Position numbers and translations under genes: made by a program. The notes beneath the pieces were generated by a model. It saw nothing but the letters and a program-made list of their open reading frames with translations. It was not told the DNA's origin and searched no databases. A stretch of 31,786 nucleotides of DNA from a virus. Numbering within the stretch: position 1 is the stretch's first letter; each line of letters begins with the position of its first letter. Below are positions 7,281 through 13,990 of the stretch, piece by piece. The stretch spans positions 1 through 31,786 of IMG/VR virus record IMGVR_UViG_3300031862_000783; one strand, written 5' to 3'.

Positions 7281-7594
7281 CGGAGAAGAATGAGGAAAGG
7301 AGCATTGAGGAAGAAATCATAGCTTCTTATCAGCAGAAGATGAGTACATCAGCCATAAAAAAAGAGTATGACATAAGCGCGTTTGAGTTATACTATATTT
7401 TAGGTAAACATAATATCCCGATAAGACAATGTTACCACAAGGTCGGAAACGACATAACGATCGTGTGTATTGATGGCGGACTGAGAATACCTAAGAATAT
7501 CATAACAACTCTCGGACTTAAGCACTTCCAGAAAATAAAATTTGTTATTGTCGACAAACAAGATCTAACTTTGCAACTGCATGAAATAAAGTAG
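7277..7594 (+). CDS. HTH plus AbrB-like small regulator
   Basis: A 105-residue protein with GGAGGTG upstream and an ATGA overlap with the previous gene. Residues about 8-45 (EEEIIASYQQKMSTSAIKKE, then YDISAFELYYILGKHNI) fit a helix-turn-helix of the homeodomain-like resolvase/transposase type. The C-terminal 50 residues (ITIVCIDGGLRIPKNIITTL, then GLKHFQKIKFVIVDKQDLTL) resemble a swapped-hairpin AbrB/SpoVT DNA-binding domain. Two DNA-binding halves in one short chain suggest a transcriptional regulator. It is the last intact gene of the early cluster. Confidence 0.6.
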   Translation: MTEKNEERSIEEEIIASYQQKMSTSAIKKEYDISAFELYYILGKHNIPIRQCYHKVGNDITIVCIDGGLRIPKNIITTLGLKHFQKIKFVIVDKQDLTLQLHEIK

Positions 7595-7601
7595 AGGACG
7601 C

Positions 7602-7757
7602 GTCAACTTTGAAGACTTGCCTTCGACGTTTGGGGCGAAACGGAAAGAGACATTAAGGAAGAGCCTCAGCAAGAGGATATACGGAATAGGGATTACGGAT
7701 ACTGTTAAGTTACCCAACATCTTTAAGTTGCTTGTGATGACCCTTTTTGGTATTTGA
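7602..7757 (+). pseudogene. Truncated gene fragment cut by a repeat element
   Basis: From 7602 the frame reads VNFEDLPSTFGAKRKETLRK and then SLSKRIYGIGIT, which has normal protein composition and continues the spacing of the early operon but has no start codon. At about 7697 the frame runs into the TACTGTTAAGTTA repeat, and only accidental codons follow until a stop at 7755-7757. I read this as part of a viral gene whose remainder was lost or displaced when the island inserted. The source gene is not recognised. Confidence 0.35.
7697..7740 (+). repeat. Island end motif, two tandem partial copies
   Basis: GGATACTGTTAAGTTACCC at 7697-7715 is followed by a second partial unit, TTTAAGTTGCTTGTGATGA, ending at 7740. 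The first matches the ends at 8265 (same orientation) and 12527 (inverted). The second matches the inner part of the 14591 and 14925 repeats. This is the left edge of the accessory island. Confidence 0.75.
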
Positions 7758-7765
7758 TTGCTCCA

Positions 7766-7780
7766 AGAAAACTTAAAAGA
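7766..7780 (+). promoter_or_regulatory. TATA-like promoter for the orphan gene
   Basis: AAGAAAACTTAAAAG combines a purine-rich BRE and a TATA-like CTTAAAAG about 28 bases before the ATG at 7803, the spacing of a leaderless archaeal transcript. A short inverted repeat, GACGA...TCGTC, sits between box and start and could be an operator. Confidence 0.45.
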
Positions 7781-7802
7781 CGATTAACCTGTAGTCGTCA
7801 TC

Positions 7803-8261
7803 ATGGCTACTCATGAAAGACCACCTGACGACCTGAAAAGACCACTACACACTTATGTTTGCAATGCAAAGCATGACGAATACGCGAAAGTTTGTGAGCG
7901 TTTTTTAGGCAATTTTAGCAACCTTAAAGTTTGGCGAGTGCAATATCCCGATTCTAAAGTCTACACTTGTTGGTATGCTGGTTTTAATTACAGTTTTAAT
8001 TATGAAGAAGAGCGTTATCTTCTAAATTTTGAGATTCGACCAAAAAATATCAAAATTGAATTTCGCCATCCTGAATTTTTGCCAAAGAACACATATGATG
8101 CCTTAAAAAACAATTTAGATTGGAAAACTCTGTTATTCACAGAATACCCTGAAAAATATCTTAAAGAACTAGTCAGTGTTTATCTAAATACTGTTAAATC
8201 TGTATTTGATAGCAACAGAGAGAAATTCCATAGATGGCATCCTAAGATATTCAAAAATTAA
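7803..8261 (+). CDS. Orphan AT-rich cargo gene
   Basis: A 152-residue, aromatic-rich soluble protein. It has no signal peptide, membrane helix or zinc site. The core (KVWRVQYPDSKVYTCWYAGF, NYSFNYEEERYLLNFEIRP) alternates strands, and the C-terminus (KELVSVYLNTVKSVFDSNRE) is helical. I do not recognise a family. Codon use is clearly more AT-rich than in the provirus genes. There is no ribosome binding site, but a TATA box sits at leaderless distance. Direct copies of the TACTGTTAAGTTACCC motif lie on both sides (7697 and 8265), so it looks like a passenger carried into the provirus. Passenger genes in such places are often defence or toxin genes, but nothing in this sequence proves that. Confidence 0.7.
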   Translation: MATHERPPDDLKRPLHTYVCNAKHDEYAKVCERFLGNFSNLKVWRVQYPDSKVYTCWYAGFNYSFNYEEERYLLNFEIRPKNIKIEFRHPEFLPKNTYDALKNNLDWKTLLFTEYPEKYLKELVSVYLNTVKSVFDSNREKFHRWHPKIFKN

Positions 8262-8264
8262 GAC

Positions 8265-8285
8265 GGTACTGTTAAGTTACCCCAA
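8265..8285 (+). repeat. Island end motif, direct copy
   Basis: GGTACTGTTAAGTTACCCC starts four bases after the stop codon of the orphan gene and repeats the 7697 copy in the same orientation. The CTGTTAA-type core recalls ends of IS6-family insertion sequences, but that is only a resemblance. Confidence 0.75.
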
Positions 8286-8326
8286 GGTCGTAAACTTTAA
8301 GAACCAAGGGATACATTAGGTATTTG

Positions 8327-8470
8327 TGGCGCATGGAAGGGGATTTGAACCCGGATAATTTAAACCGAGATTTTCTCTAGTCAGACCCGTCATCCTTGTT
8401 AATCCGAAGTGAGAAATTTAAACGAGAATAGTCTCGTATCCCGGGCTACCATAAAACCCTAGTCAGACGA
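8327..8470 (-). other. tRNA-like 3' end with internal direct repeats
   Basis: On the minus strand 8352-8327 reads a T-arm and tail of tRNA type (GGGTTCAAATCCCC, then TTCCATGC, G, CCA). The T-stem is imperfect and I find no convincing acceptor 5' strand or anticodon arm upstream. Two direct repeats lie in the block: CTAGTCAGAC at 8377-8386 and 8459-8468, and AATTTAAAC(C)GAGA at 8357-8370 and 8415-8427. It could be a decayed tRNA gene, a tRNA 3' fragment carried as an attachment site, or an unusual multi-intron tRNA. Confidence 0.35.
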
Positions 8471-8497
8471 CGTTCAAAACTCTCGGTTCAGTGGTGG

Positions 8498-8519
8498 TTG
8501 GGGTAAATTTTTATCCCAA
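8498..8519. terminator. Short hairpin
   Basis: TTGGGGTAAA and TTTATCCCAA form a 10-bp stem (one G-T pair) with a two-base loop. It may be a transcription end or RNA processing signal. The rest of 8286-8690 contains only the tRNA-like block; the 62-codon frame at 8576 is not convincing. Confidence 0.3.
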
Positions 8520-8695
8520 ACCCAAAGGTACCGTTTTATCCACACGTAACATAAGCGTTCTGGAAACGAAGGTGAATGGCAAGTTTTGTCAACAGAAAAA
8601 AAGAGAATGTTAAGCAGCGCCGAAGTTCGGTCGCAGAACTTGTCTTGGCGTTAAAGGCCTACAAGTGGTATAGGTTAGAGGCGCCTTATTTTTGG

Positions 8696-8767
8696 CTATT
8701 TCTTTTCCTCAGTTTTCTTTTCTTCTTCAGTTTTCTTTTCTACCTTCTTCTTTCTCCGGAATGACAA
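8696..8767 (-). CDS. Possible tiny Lys/Glu-rich peptide
   Basis: A 23-codon frame from TTG directly behind a very strong GGAGGGGAGG site (plus-strand 8771-8779). The product is almost only Lys and Glu (RRKKKVEKKTEEEKK). It could be a real charged micro-protein or the tail of a lost gene. The ribosome binding site is the main reason to list it. From 8768 to 8989 I see nothing else. Confidence 0.25.
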   Translation of the reverse strand: MSFRRKKKVEKKTEEEKKTEEKK

Positions 8768-8989
8768 TTAACCTCCCCTCCTGGGGCTCTTGACAGCTTG
8801 AAGTGAGCCTGTGTAAAGCCGCTGTGATTCAAGTGAGATATACGCATTTCTATCGCTAACCGCCTAAAGATTACGCTAAAGAAGTAATGAAAGCCAGCCT
8901 TGAAAGACTTGCACGCTTAATCAAAGTGTGCGAGTTTCTTCTGCAGACGAAGGTTTATCTTTTCTGGAAAGACTTGAATGTGTAAGCGG

Positions 8990-9388
8990 TTACAGCTTTC
9001 TGTGGCTTCTGACTGTGACTTTGAGTCCCACGCCCTTCTCCCGCTTCTTCATGTATCTCGTTTCAAGCTTCACTATTTCTATATCTTTTCTTCCATGTAT
9101 ATGCCTTAGGACGTCGAACTTTACGTTTCCGAGGGCTGTAAGCGTGGCTCTTTCACCCATTTGTAACCCTTTTTCAAGTTCATCCTTCCATCTACCGTCC
9201 TTAGCACATCTTATGTATAGACCTTGGCGATTTTCTTCCGTTGCCGTTAATTTTCGCTTTCCAATCAAAGGTTCATAGTGTTTACAAGTTTCATATTCGT
9301 GAGGTGCGTTACAGAATTTACCGAGTTCTCTGCACAGAGATTTTCTTTTAGACCTGTGTTTGCATTTCGCTTTTGCTTGATGCATCAT
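8990..9388 (-). CDS. Lys-rich putative zinc-binding protein
   Basis: A 132-residue basic protein with GATGAGG ahead of its ATG. The N-terminal 40 residues carry four cysteines and several histidines (CKHRSKRKSLCRELGKFCN, CKHYE), a likely metal site. A variable middle and a strand-helix C-terminus (LGNVKFDVLRHIHGRKDIEI) follow. I chose this strand because the overlapping plus-strand frames lack protein-like composition. Function unknown; the charge suggests nucleic-acid binding. It sits alone on the minus strand between the tRNA-like block and a run of repeats. Confidence 0.55.
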   Translation of the reverse strand: MMHQAKAKCKHRSKRKSLCRELGKFCNAPHEYETCKHYEPLIGKRKLTATEENRQGLYIRCAKDGRWKDELEKGLQMGERATLTALGNVKFDVLRHIHGRKDIEIVKLETRYMKKREKGVGLKVTVRSHRKL

Positions 9389-9514
9389 GCTTGTGCCTCA
9401 TCTTTGCAGGGCTGTCGATGGAATTGGTTAGGCTCAACCAGCTTGTTTAAAAGAAGAAGCTTTCCACATTTAGCCTTTTCACCATATAATTTCGCCGTTC
9501 CATTCTTTATCCCG

Positions 9515-9695
9515 TAGCGCGCATGCTTGTTCCTAAATTGGTCTAAAATGGTTTTTATTCACCTTTTATGATTTGGAGACAGTTTTGGACTTCGCATTTG
9601 TTCATGAATCCCTTGCGGCAACCAGCCTTCTCGAACCCGCAGAAGTTTGCAGAACGGAATTAAAACCATTTTTAACCATTTATTTAACTCCCCCG
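9515..9695. mobile_element. Small inverted-repeat element (MITE-like)
   Basis: The left arm (9515-9562) read on the minus strand, and the right arm (9659-9695) read on the plus strand, share AAAACCATTTTTAACCATTT-like cores and GCGCGC ends. They enclose about 96 bases with no gene. A third, solitary copy is at 14528-14570. This pattern is that of a short non-autonomous element with terminal inverted repeats. No transposase for it is visible in the window. Confidence 0.5.
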
Positions 9696-9769
9696 CGCGC
9701 ATATGATAACTAGCAATCAAAAACGTTAACAGCATCGGCATAACAAGAATGGAAATGATCATCGGCAAA

Positions 9770-9856
9770 GTGGTGAGGTTCCAAACCAGACAGCATAACT
9801 AAGAATCAATGTCGGTAGAAGCCAGTTCTTAGTCATGCTATGCTGTGCCTCACCAC
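9770..9856. repeat. Long imperfect hairpin
   Basis: Three paired segments form a stem of about 24 bp: GTGGTGAGG (9770-9778) with CCTCACCAC (9848-9856); CAGCATA (9791-9797) with TATGCTG (9839-9845); ACTAAGAA (9798-9805) with TTCTTAGT (9826-9833). The loop is about 20 bases, with a bulge on the right arm. It lies 123 bases before the methyltransferase gene, and could be another small element, a structured RNA or a regulator of that gene. Confidence 0.6.
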
Positions 9857-9978
9857 GCCGACTATGGAACTAGTTAATACTGCTTCACCATTTAAAAGTC
9901 TGTTTCCCCAAAAACATATTTGGCGAAAAGGAAAGAATAGATATGAGCCACTCTCAAACAAGATGTAAAGGTTGAACA

Positions 9979-12513
9979 ATGCCTCAAGAATCAATTTCGC
10001 ACATTAATCATGCTTTGGTTCCCAAAACGCATCCACCAATATACATGATACATAAGTATTGGGCGCGAAAGCCACACAATGTAGTGGAGGAATACATTAA
10101 ACATTATAGTCAGCCATCGGACATAGTTCTTGATCCTTTTTGCGGAAGTGGCGTGACTGTAATTGAGGCAATAAGAAACGGAAGGCTCGCTATCGGTTTC
10201 GATTTAGATCCAGTGTCCGTCATGCTTATGGAATCTTCACTCGAGGAAATTGACCTAGATGAACTTGATGAAGTTTTCAACAGAGTTCTGGCTGATGCTG
10301 AGGACGAAATTAACGATCTCTACAAAACGAAATGCCCAAAGTGCGGCAATACACACGCAGTAATCAGATATGCAGTTTGGAGCAACGTAGTCATCTGCCC
10401 AGAATGCCGAAAGAAAGTCATTATGGCAGAAGCAAAAAGGCCACATGGGAAGAAACAGAACATCTACAAGTGTCCACATTGCAAAGAGGAATTTAGCTAT
10501 GCGAATGTACCAATAATAGGCGAGACTCCCATTTCTGTCACGATTGACTGTGAAAAGTGCCATTCTACGCGTCGAATCGTCAATCCCAAACTTGATACGC
10601 CAAAAGTCGATTTGAGTAGAATCTGGTATCCTAAACTCAAGTTTTCCTACAATGGCGATAAGCCATTTGCGACGAAAAGACGAGCTTCCACAATCGAGGA
10701 GCTTTATACTCCAAGGAATCTTTACGCACTTGCCATTCTATTCAAAGCAATATCGGATGTTCCTGAACCGATGTGCAAGTTTCTTAGACTCACTTTTTCA
10801 TCAATGGTTCCGCAAGCCAGCAAAATGATGATAGTGACCGAAACCCAAGGGCCAGGATGGAAAATGCCTGAATATCTTGTTTGGGCAGTTCATTGCGAAT
10901 TTAATGTTTGGTCGCGTTTTCTCAATCGCTATAAGTCCTTGAAACGTGGTTTGGAAGACAGAAAAGAGACAATGCCAAAAAGTCAAGTAGTAAAGGATTT
11001 TGATTCTCTTGTGTCTGGCAAAGGCAATGCGTTTGTGGAAATGCAAAACGCGCTTGAAATTACGGGAAAGCTTCCACCAGACTCTATTGATTATGTTTTT
11101 ACAGATCCACCTTACGGTGGTTCAATACAGTATTACGAATTAGACATACTTAGAGCAGCTTGGTTCTACGATAAAGATGAACTTGAGCAATGGTGGAGAG
11201 AGGAAATTACTGTAAACACTAGAGGTCAAGGGAAGGATTTTGATTATTACCACAAAATGCTGTCAGCATCTTTTGCTCAGGTATATCGGGTTCTGAAGCC
11301 AGACCACTATCTAACTGTCACATTTCACAGTACGGATATCGATGTTTGGAACTCGATCATAATAGCAGTTCGTTTAGCAGGGTTTGAACTAGAAAAAATC
11401 GTATATCAACCACCCGCAAAAGCTTCAGCAAGAGCGATGTTGCAGCCTTATGGAAGTGCCATTGGCGATTACTATATCAGGTTCAGGAAGCCGAGGCATA
11501 GAAAAGAAATCACGGAAGAACAGGCTAGCCGAGACAAGTATGCTAGAGTGGTTATTGAGACTACCAAGAGAATAATAGCTGAACGTGGAGAACCTACGCC
11601 CTTTACATTTATTCTAAACGGCATCATACCCGAATTGGACAAGCAAGGCGTTTTCTTTGTGGATAGAAGAGGGTCTAGAGGTATAGAGGAAGTTCTCAAG
11701 AATAGACTCAACATCGACTTTGTGCTTAAACCAATTCTCGGTAAGAGTGGAAAAGAAGCTGGTGTTGGATGGTGGTTTAAAGACCCTGGCACAATACCGT
11801 ACTTGGAAAGCACTCCTCTTCGTGAACGAGTAGAAAAGCTTGTTATAAACATCCTAAATAACAAAGTTATAGTCACTTTTGATGATGTACTCCAAGAAGT
11901 TTTCATCAAGTTCCCAAATGCACTTACACCAAATACACAGAGTGTTAGAGAGGTTTTAGAGGAATATGCGACTAAAACGCGTGATAAGAAATGGATGCTT
12001 AAGCCAAAGTACAAAATGAGAGTCAAAGAACATGACATTATAGTGAAGAATCTTGCAGAATTGGGCAAGCATCAGGGGTATGAAGTGCATGCGGATATTG
12101 ATGGTTACAGACAAGCTTCTTTTCCGTTTCAAGCAATCAATCAGAATCGACTCAAAAAAATTGATGTGATCTTTTATTCAAAGAATGATGCAAATGCTAT
12201 ATTCGAGGTCGAAAACACAACGGGAATATCAGAAGCAATAATCAGAGGTAGCAACATCCCTAATCAAAATTTGTTACGCGTGATTGTTATACCAGATGAG
12301 CGAAAACACTTTCTAAAATCTAGGTTACGTGAACCCATTCTGAAAGAAGAAATAGCAAAATACAATTGGTATATGATAACCTACGATGAACTAAGCGATT
12401 TTCTGAACGAGAAACCTTCCAAACAAACTATTGAAGCATTAGCCAACAGATTAGTTCGACTGAGTGACTTCAAACTTCAGGATCAAAGTTCCATGCAGAA
12501 ATTTCTTAGCTAA
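9979..12513 (+). CDS. DNA methyltransferase fused to a nuclease-like domain
   Basis: This 844-residue protein belongs to the amino (N6-adenine/N4-cytosine) DNA methyltransferases of the DUF1156-like kind. Residues 23-40 (MIHKYWARKPHNVVEEYI) and 49-60 (IVLDPFCGSGVT, motif I, S-adenosylmethionine binding) open it. Two zinc ribbons follow (C119/C122/C140/C143 and C165/C168/C191/C194), then the catalytic motif IV TDPPYGG at 375-381. After about residue 520 a second region begins. Near 727-750 it has KKIDVIFYSK and AIFEVENTTGIS, a D...ExE arrangement like PD-(D/E)xK restriction nucleases, with the usual Lys replaced. One chain could thus both modify and cut DNA. The ribosome binding site is weak. 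The gene ends 13 bases before an inverted copy of the island end motif, so it is probably island cargo acting in restriction or self-protection. Confidence 0.8.
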   Translation: MPQESISHINHALVPKTHPPIYMIHKYWARKPHNVVEEYIKHYSQPSDIVLDPFCGSGVTVIEAIRNGRLAIGFDLDPVSVMLMESSLEEIDLDELDEVFNRVLADAEDEINDLYKTKCPKCGNTHAVIRYAVWSNVVICPECRKKVIMAEAKRPHGKKQNIYKCPHCKEEFSYANVPIIGETPISVTIDCEKCHSTRRIVNPKLDTPKVDLSRIWYPKLKFSYNGDKPFATKRRASTIEELYTPRNLYALAILFKAISDVPEPMCKFLRLTFSSMVPQASKMMIVTETQGPGWKMPEYLVWAVHCEFNVWSRFLNRYKSLKRGLEDRKETMPKSQVVKDFDSLVSGKGNAFVEMQNALEITGKLPPDSIDYVFTDPPYGGSIQYYELDILRAAWFYDKDELEQWWREEITVNTRGQGKDFDYYHKMLSASFAQVYRVLKPDHYLTVTFHSTDIDVWNSIIIAVRLAGFELEKIVYQPPAKASARAMLQPYGSAIGDYYIRFRKPRHRKEITEEQASRDKYARVVIETTKRIIAERGEPTPFTFILNGIIPELDKQGVFFVDRRGSRGIEEVLKNRLNIDFVLKPILGKSGKEAGVGWWFKDPGTIPYLESTPLRERVEKLVINILNNKVIVTFDDVLQEVFIKFPNALTPNTQSVREVLEEYATKTRDKKWMLKPKYKMRVKEHDIIVKNLAELGKHQGYEVHADIDGYRQASFPFQAINQNRLKKIDVIFYSKNDANAIFEVENTTGISEAIIRGSNIPNQNLLRVIVIPDERKHFLKSRLREPILKEEIAKYNWYMITYDELSDFLNEKPSKQTIEALANRLVRLSDFKLQDQSSMQKFLS

Positions 12514-12526
12514 AAAATGTTATGTC

Positions 12527-12544
12527 CTTTAACTTAACAGTATC
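12527..12544 (-). repeat. Island end motif, inverted copy
   Basis: On the minus strand this reads GATACTGTTAAGTTAAAG, the inverse of the 7697 copy. The two face each other across 4.8 kb holding the orphan gene, the tRNA-like block, the Zn protein and the methyltransferase. Confidence 0.75.
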
Positions 12545-12582
12545 TGTTAGTACCCTTTCTGTCTCGGTCTTTTTCCTGATTA

Positions 12583-13678
12583 TAGTTAAAGACATAGTTG
12601 ATTGGACTGTTGTGGCAGGAACTTTTGTATCCAGCTTTTGGCGAAGCTTACTCTAGTGGACAGTTGCCTGTAAGTCTTCTCTATTATCGTTCGAAACTCG
12701 GTTTCTGTTCTGAAAGCTGCTGTGGATATTTCGCGTTTTAGGCATCTCCAGACTTGCTCGATGGGGTTCAAGTCTGGTGAATAAGGCGGCAGATAAGTTA
12801 AGCGTATATCCAGCTTCTGAGCCTTCAGTCTTGTTGCTTCTGATCTGTGAGAGCGAAAATTGTCAAGGATCAAAACAATGTTCTCGTCTGGGTTGTTTGC
12901 TCTAACCTCTTCTAGGAAAGTGCAGACACTCTCTTTCTTCGAGTTTTCCATAAAGCTAATGACGCTTCTGCCATCTGGAGCGTAAAACCCAAAAGTGTTA
13001 GCCCGATAATGCGTGGTATCCTTTATGATGACGGATTTGCCAAACGACCACACCCTCTGGGTGTTAGCGCAGGTTTGAGGGCTGCACTCATCCATGAAGC
13101 CCAGCAGAACGTTCTTTTCAGCTTCCAAGTCTTCCAAGCCCTCCAAAGAGGTTTCCACCGCGCTCTTGAGTTTAGTCTCGGCGTCTTTTGGCCTTCGGTA
13201 ATCCCTCGGGTAGGGCTTAGCGTACCTCATGCCAAGCTGCCTAAGAATCCTGCTTACGCTTCTAAGGGAGTAAGTGACGCCGAACTTTGCCTCGATTTGG
13301 CCTTTTACCTCTCTTGTCGTCCAGTACCCTTGCTTTTGGAGCATTTGTTTTAGTTCTTCTTGTTTCTCGCGGGACAACTTTGGGGCTTTGCCTTCTCTGG
13401 GCGTAGGCTTCAAAGCAACTAGGCCGCCCTTGTTCCACCGCTTCAGCCACAAGTAACCCGTTGCCCTACACCTTCCAAGCTTCCTAACCGCAGTCTCCAC
13501 AGCCTCGCCAGCGTAAAGACTTCGGATGAAAATCAGCCTCACCGCAAACCTCTTGCTCTCCTCATGCCTGATCAAGTCTTCCAACCCCGCTTCAGAAATA
13601 TGCTTCACCAACAAAAACAATTCACCTCCTCCACAAAACAAAAAGAAACAACAGTCTAATTAACATTGACGTAAACTA
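12583..13678 (-). mobile_element. Complete IS630-family insertion sequence
   Basis: A 1096-bp element. Its ends begin TAGTT and pair as inverted repeats over about 31 bp; across 12581-12613 and 13648-13680, 26 of 33 bases match including the flanking TA. A TA dinucleotide stands on each side, the target duplication typical of IS630/Tc1-mariner elements. It contains one transposase gene whose stop codon lies inside the left repeat. The element looks intact, so it is probably a recent arrival. Confidence 0.88.
12586..13614 (-). CDS. IS630-family DDE transposase
   Basis: This transposase cuts the element out and inserts it at TA. Numbered from the first possible TTG (13641), an N-terminal helix-turn-helix (about 45-75, RCRATGYLWLKRWNKGG) and a second winged-helix region (about 90-140) bind the ends. 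The catalytic DDE triad is D184 (GFMDEC), D260 (LILDNFRSH) and E295 (YSPDLNPIEQVW). I start at TTG 13614 because GGAGGAGGT sits about ten bases upstream; TTG 13611, GTG 13608 and the longer 13641 start are alternatives. The length of about 342 residues is normal for the family and no frameshift is seen, so the enzyme is probably active. Confidence 0.92.
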   Translation of the reverse strand: MLVKHISEAGLEDLIRHEESKRFAVRLIFIRSLYAGEAVETAVRKLGRCRATGYLWLKRWNKGGLVALKPTPREGKAPKLSREKQEELKQMLQKQGYWTTREVKGQIEAKFGVTYSLRSVSRILRQLGMRYAKPYPRDYRRPKDAETKLKSAVETSLEGLEDLEAEKNVLLGFMDECSPQTCANTQRVWSFGKSVIIKDTTHYRANTFGFYAPDGRSVISFMENSKKESVCTFLEEVRANNPDENIVLILDNFRSHRSEATRLKAQKLDIRLTYLPPYSPDLNPIEQVWRCLKREISTAAFRTETEFRTIIEKTYRQLSTRVSFAKSWIQKFLPQQSNQLCL

Positions 13679-13689
13679 TAATTCGAAGT

Positions 13690-13699
13690 GATTTAAATA
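13690..13699 (+). promoter_or_regulatory. TATA-like box
   Basis: GATTTAAATA lies about 40 bases before the GTG start of the small anchored protein and just outside the right end of the insertion sequence, a fitting place for an archaeal promoter of the next two genes. Confidence 0.4.
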
Positions 13700-13739
13700 T
13701 GGGTTATGCGAAGTATTTAATTTGTAAAGAGGTGATGCC

Positions 13740-13970
13740 GTGATAGGATTGAGATGGACATTATGCCTCTGCATTGGCGTAATCCTAATCATTGCAGGTG
13801 TTTCTCTCTTGATATTCACTCCTCACACAAATGTTGTTACTGTTGGAGTAGATGTTAACCAAGGTCTTTCGTTTCAAGCAAGCATAACAACTAGTGTTAG
13901 TATTACTGTCGAAAGAGCGAATTCAACAGAAACCTCGAATTCTACAGTAACGAACTCTACACTACCGTAA
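13740..13970 (+). CDS. Short membrane-anchored extracytoplasmic protein
   Basis: A 76-residue protein starting at GTG behind AGAGGTGAT. One hydrophobic helix (about residues 6-26, TLCLCIGVILIIAGVSLLIF) is followed by a Thr/Ser/Asn-rich region (ITVERANSTETSNSTVTNST) with several NxT/NxS sites. It has the look of a cell-surface protein facing out. The next gene has the same layout, so they may work together at the cell surface, for example in altering or excluding virus attachment; that is a guess. Confidence 0.6.
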   Translation: MIGLRWTLCLCIGVILIIAGVSLLIFTPHTNVVTVGVDVNQGLSFQASITTSVSITVERANSTETSNSTVTNSTLP

Positions 13971-13990
13971 AACTATGGAGCGAAAGTATC

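Noticed and set aside
8357-8468. CRISPR-like repeats
   Set aside because: Only two copies of each short repeat, with unequal spacing and no cas genes; better explained as a duplication in the tRNA-like block.
8576-8764. 62-codon frame ending in a Phe/Leu-rich hydrophobic stretch
   Set aside because: The hydrophobic part is the opposite strand of a Lys/Glu-rich repeat with a strong ribosome binding site; no start signal on the plus strand.
8928-9278. 116-codon plus-strand frame
   Set aside because: Shadow of the minus-strand Lys-rich protein, which has better composition and a ribosome binding site.
9559-9768. 69-codon minus-strand frame with a hydrophobic start
   Set aside because: Its body is translated from the inverted-repeat element, so coding sense is probably accidental.
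13009-13353. 114-codon plus-strand frame
   Set aside because: Antisense shadow of the IS630 transposase.
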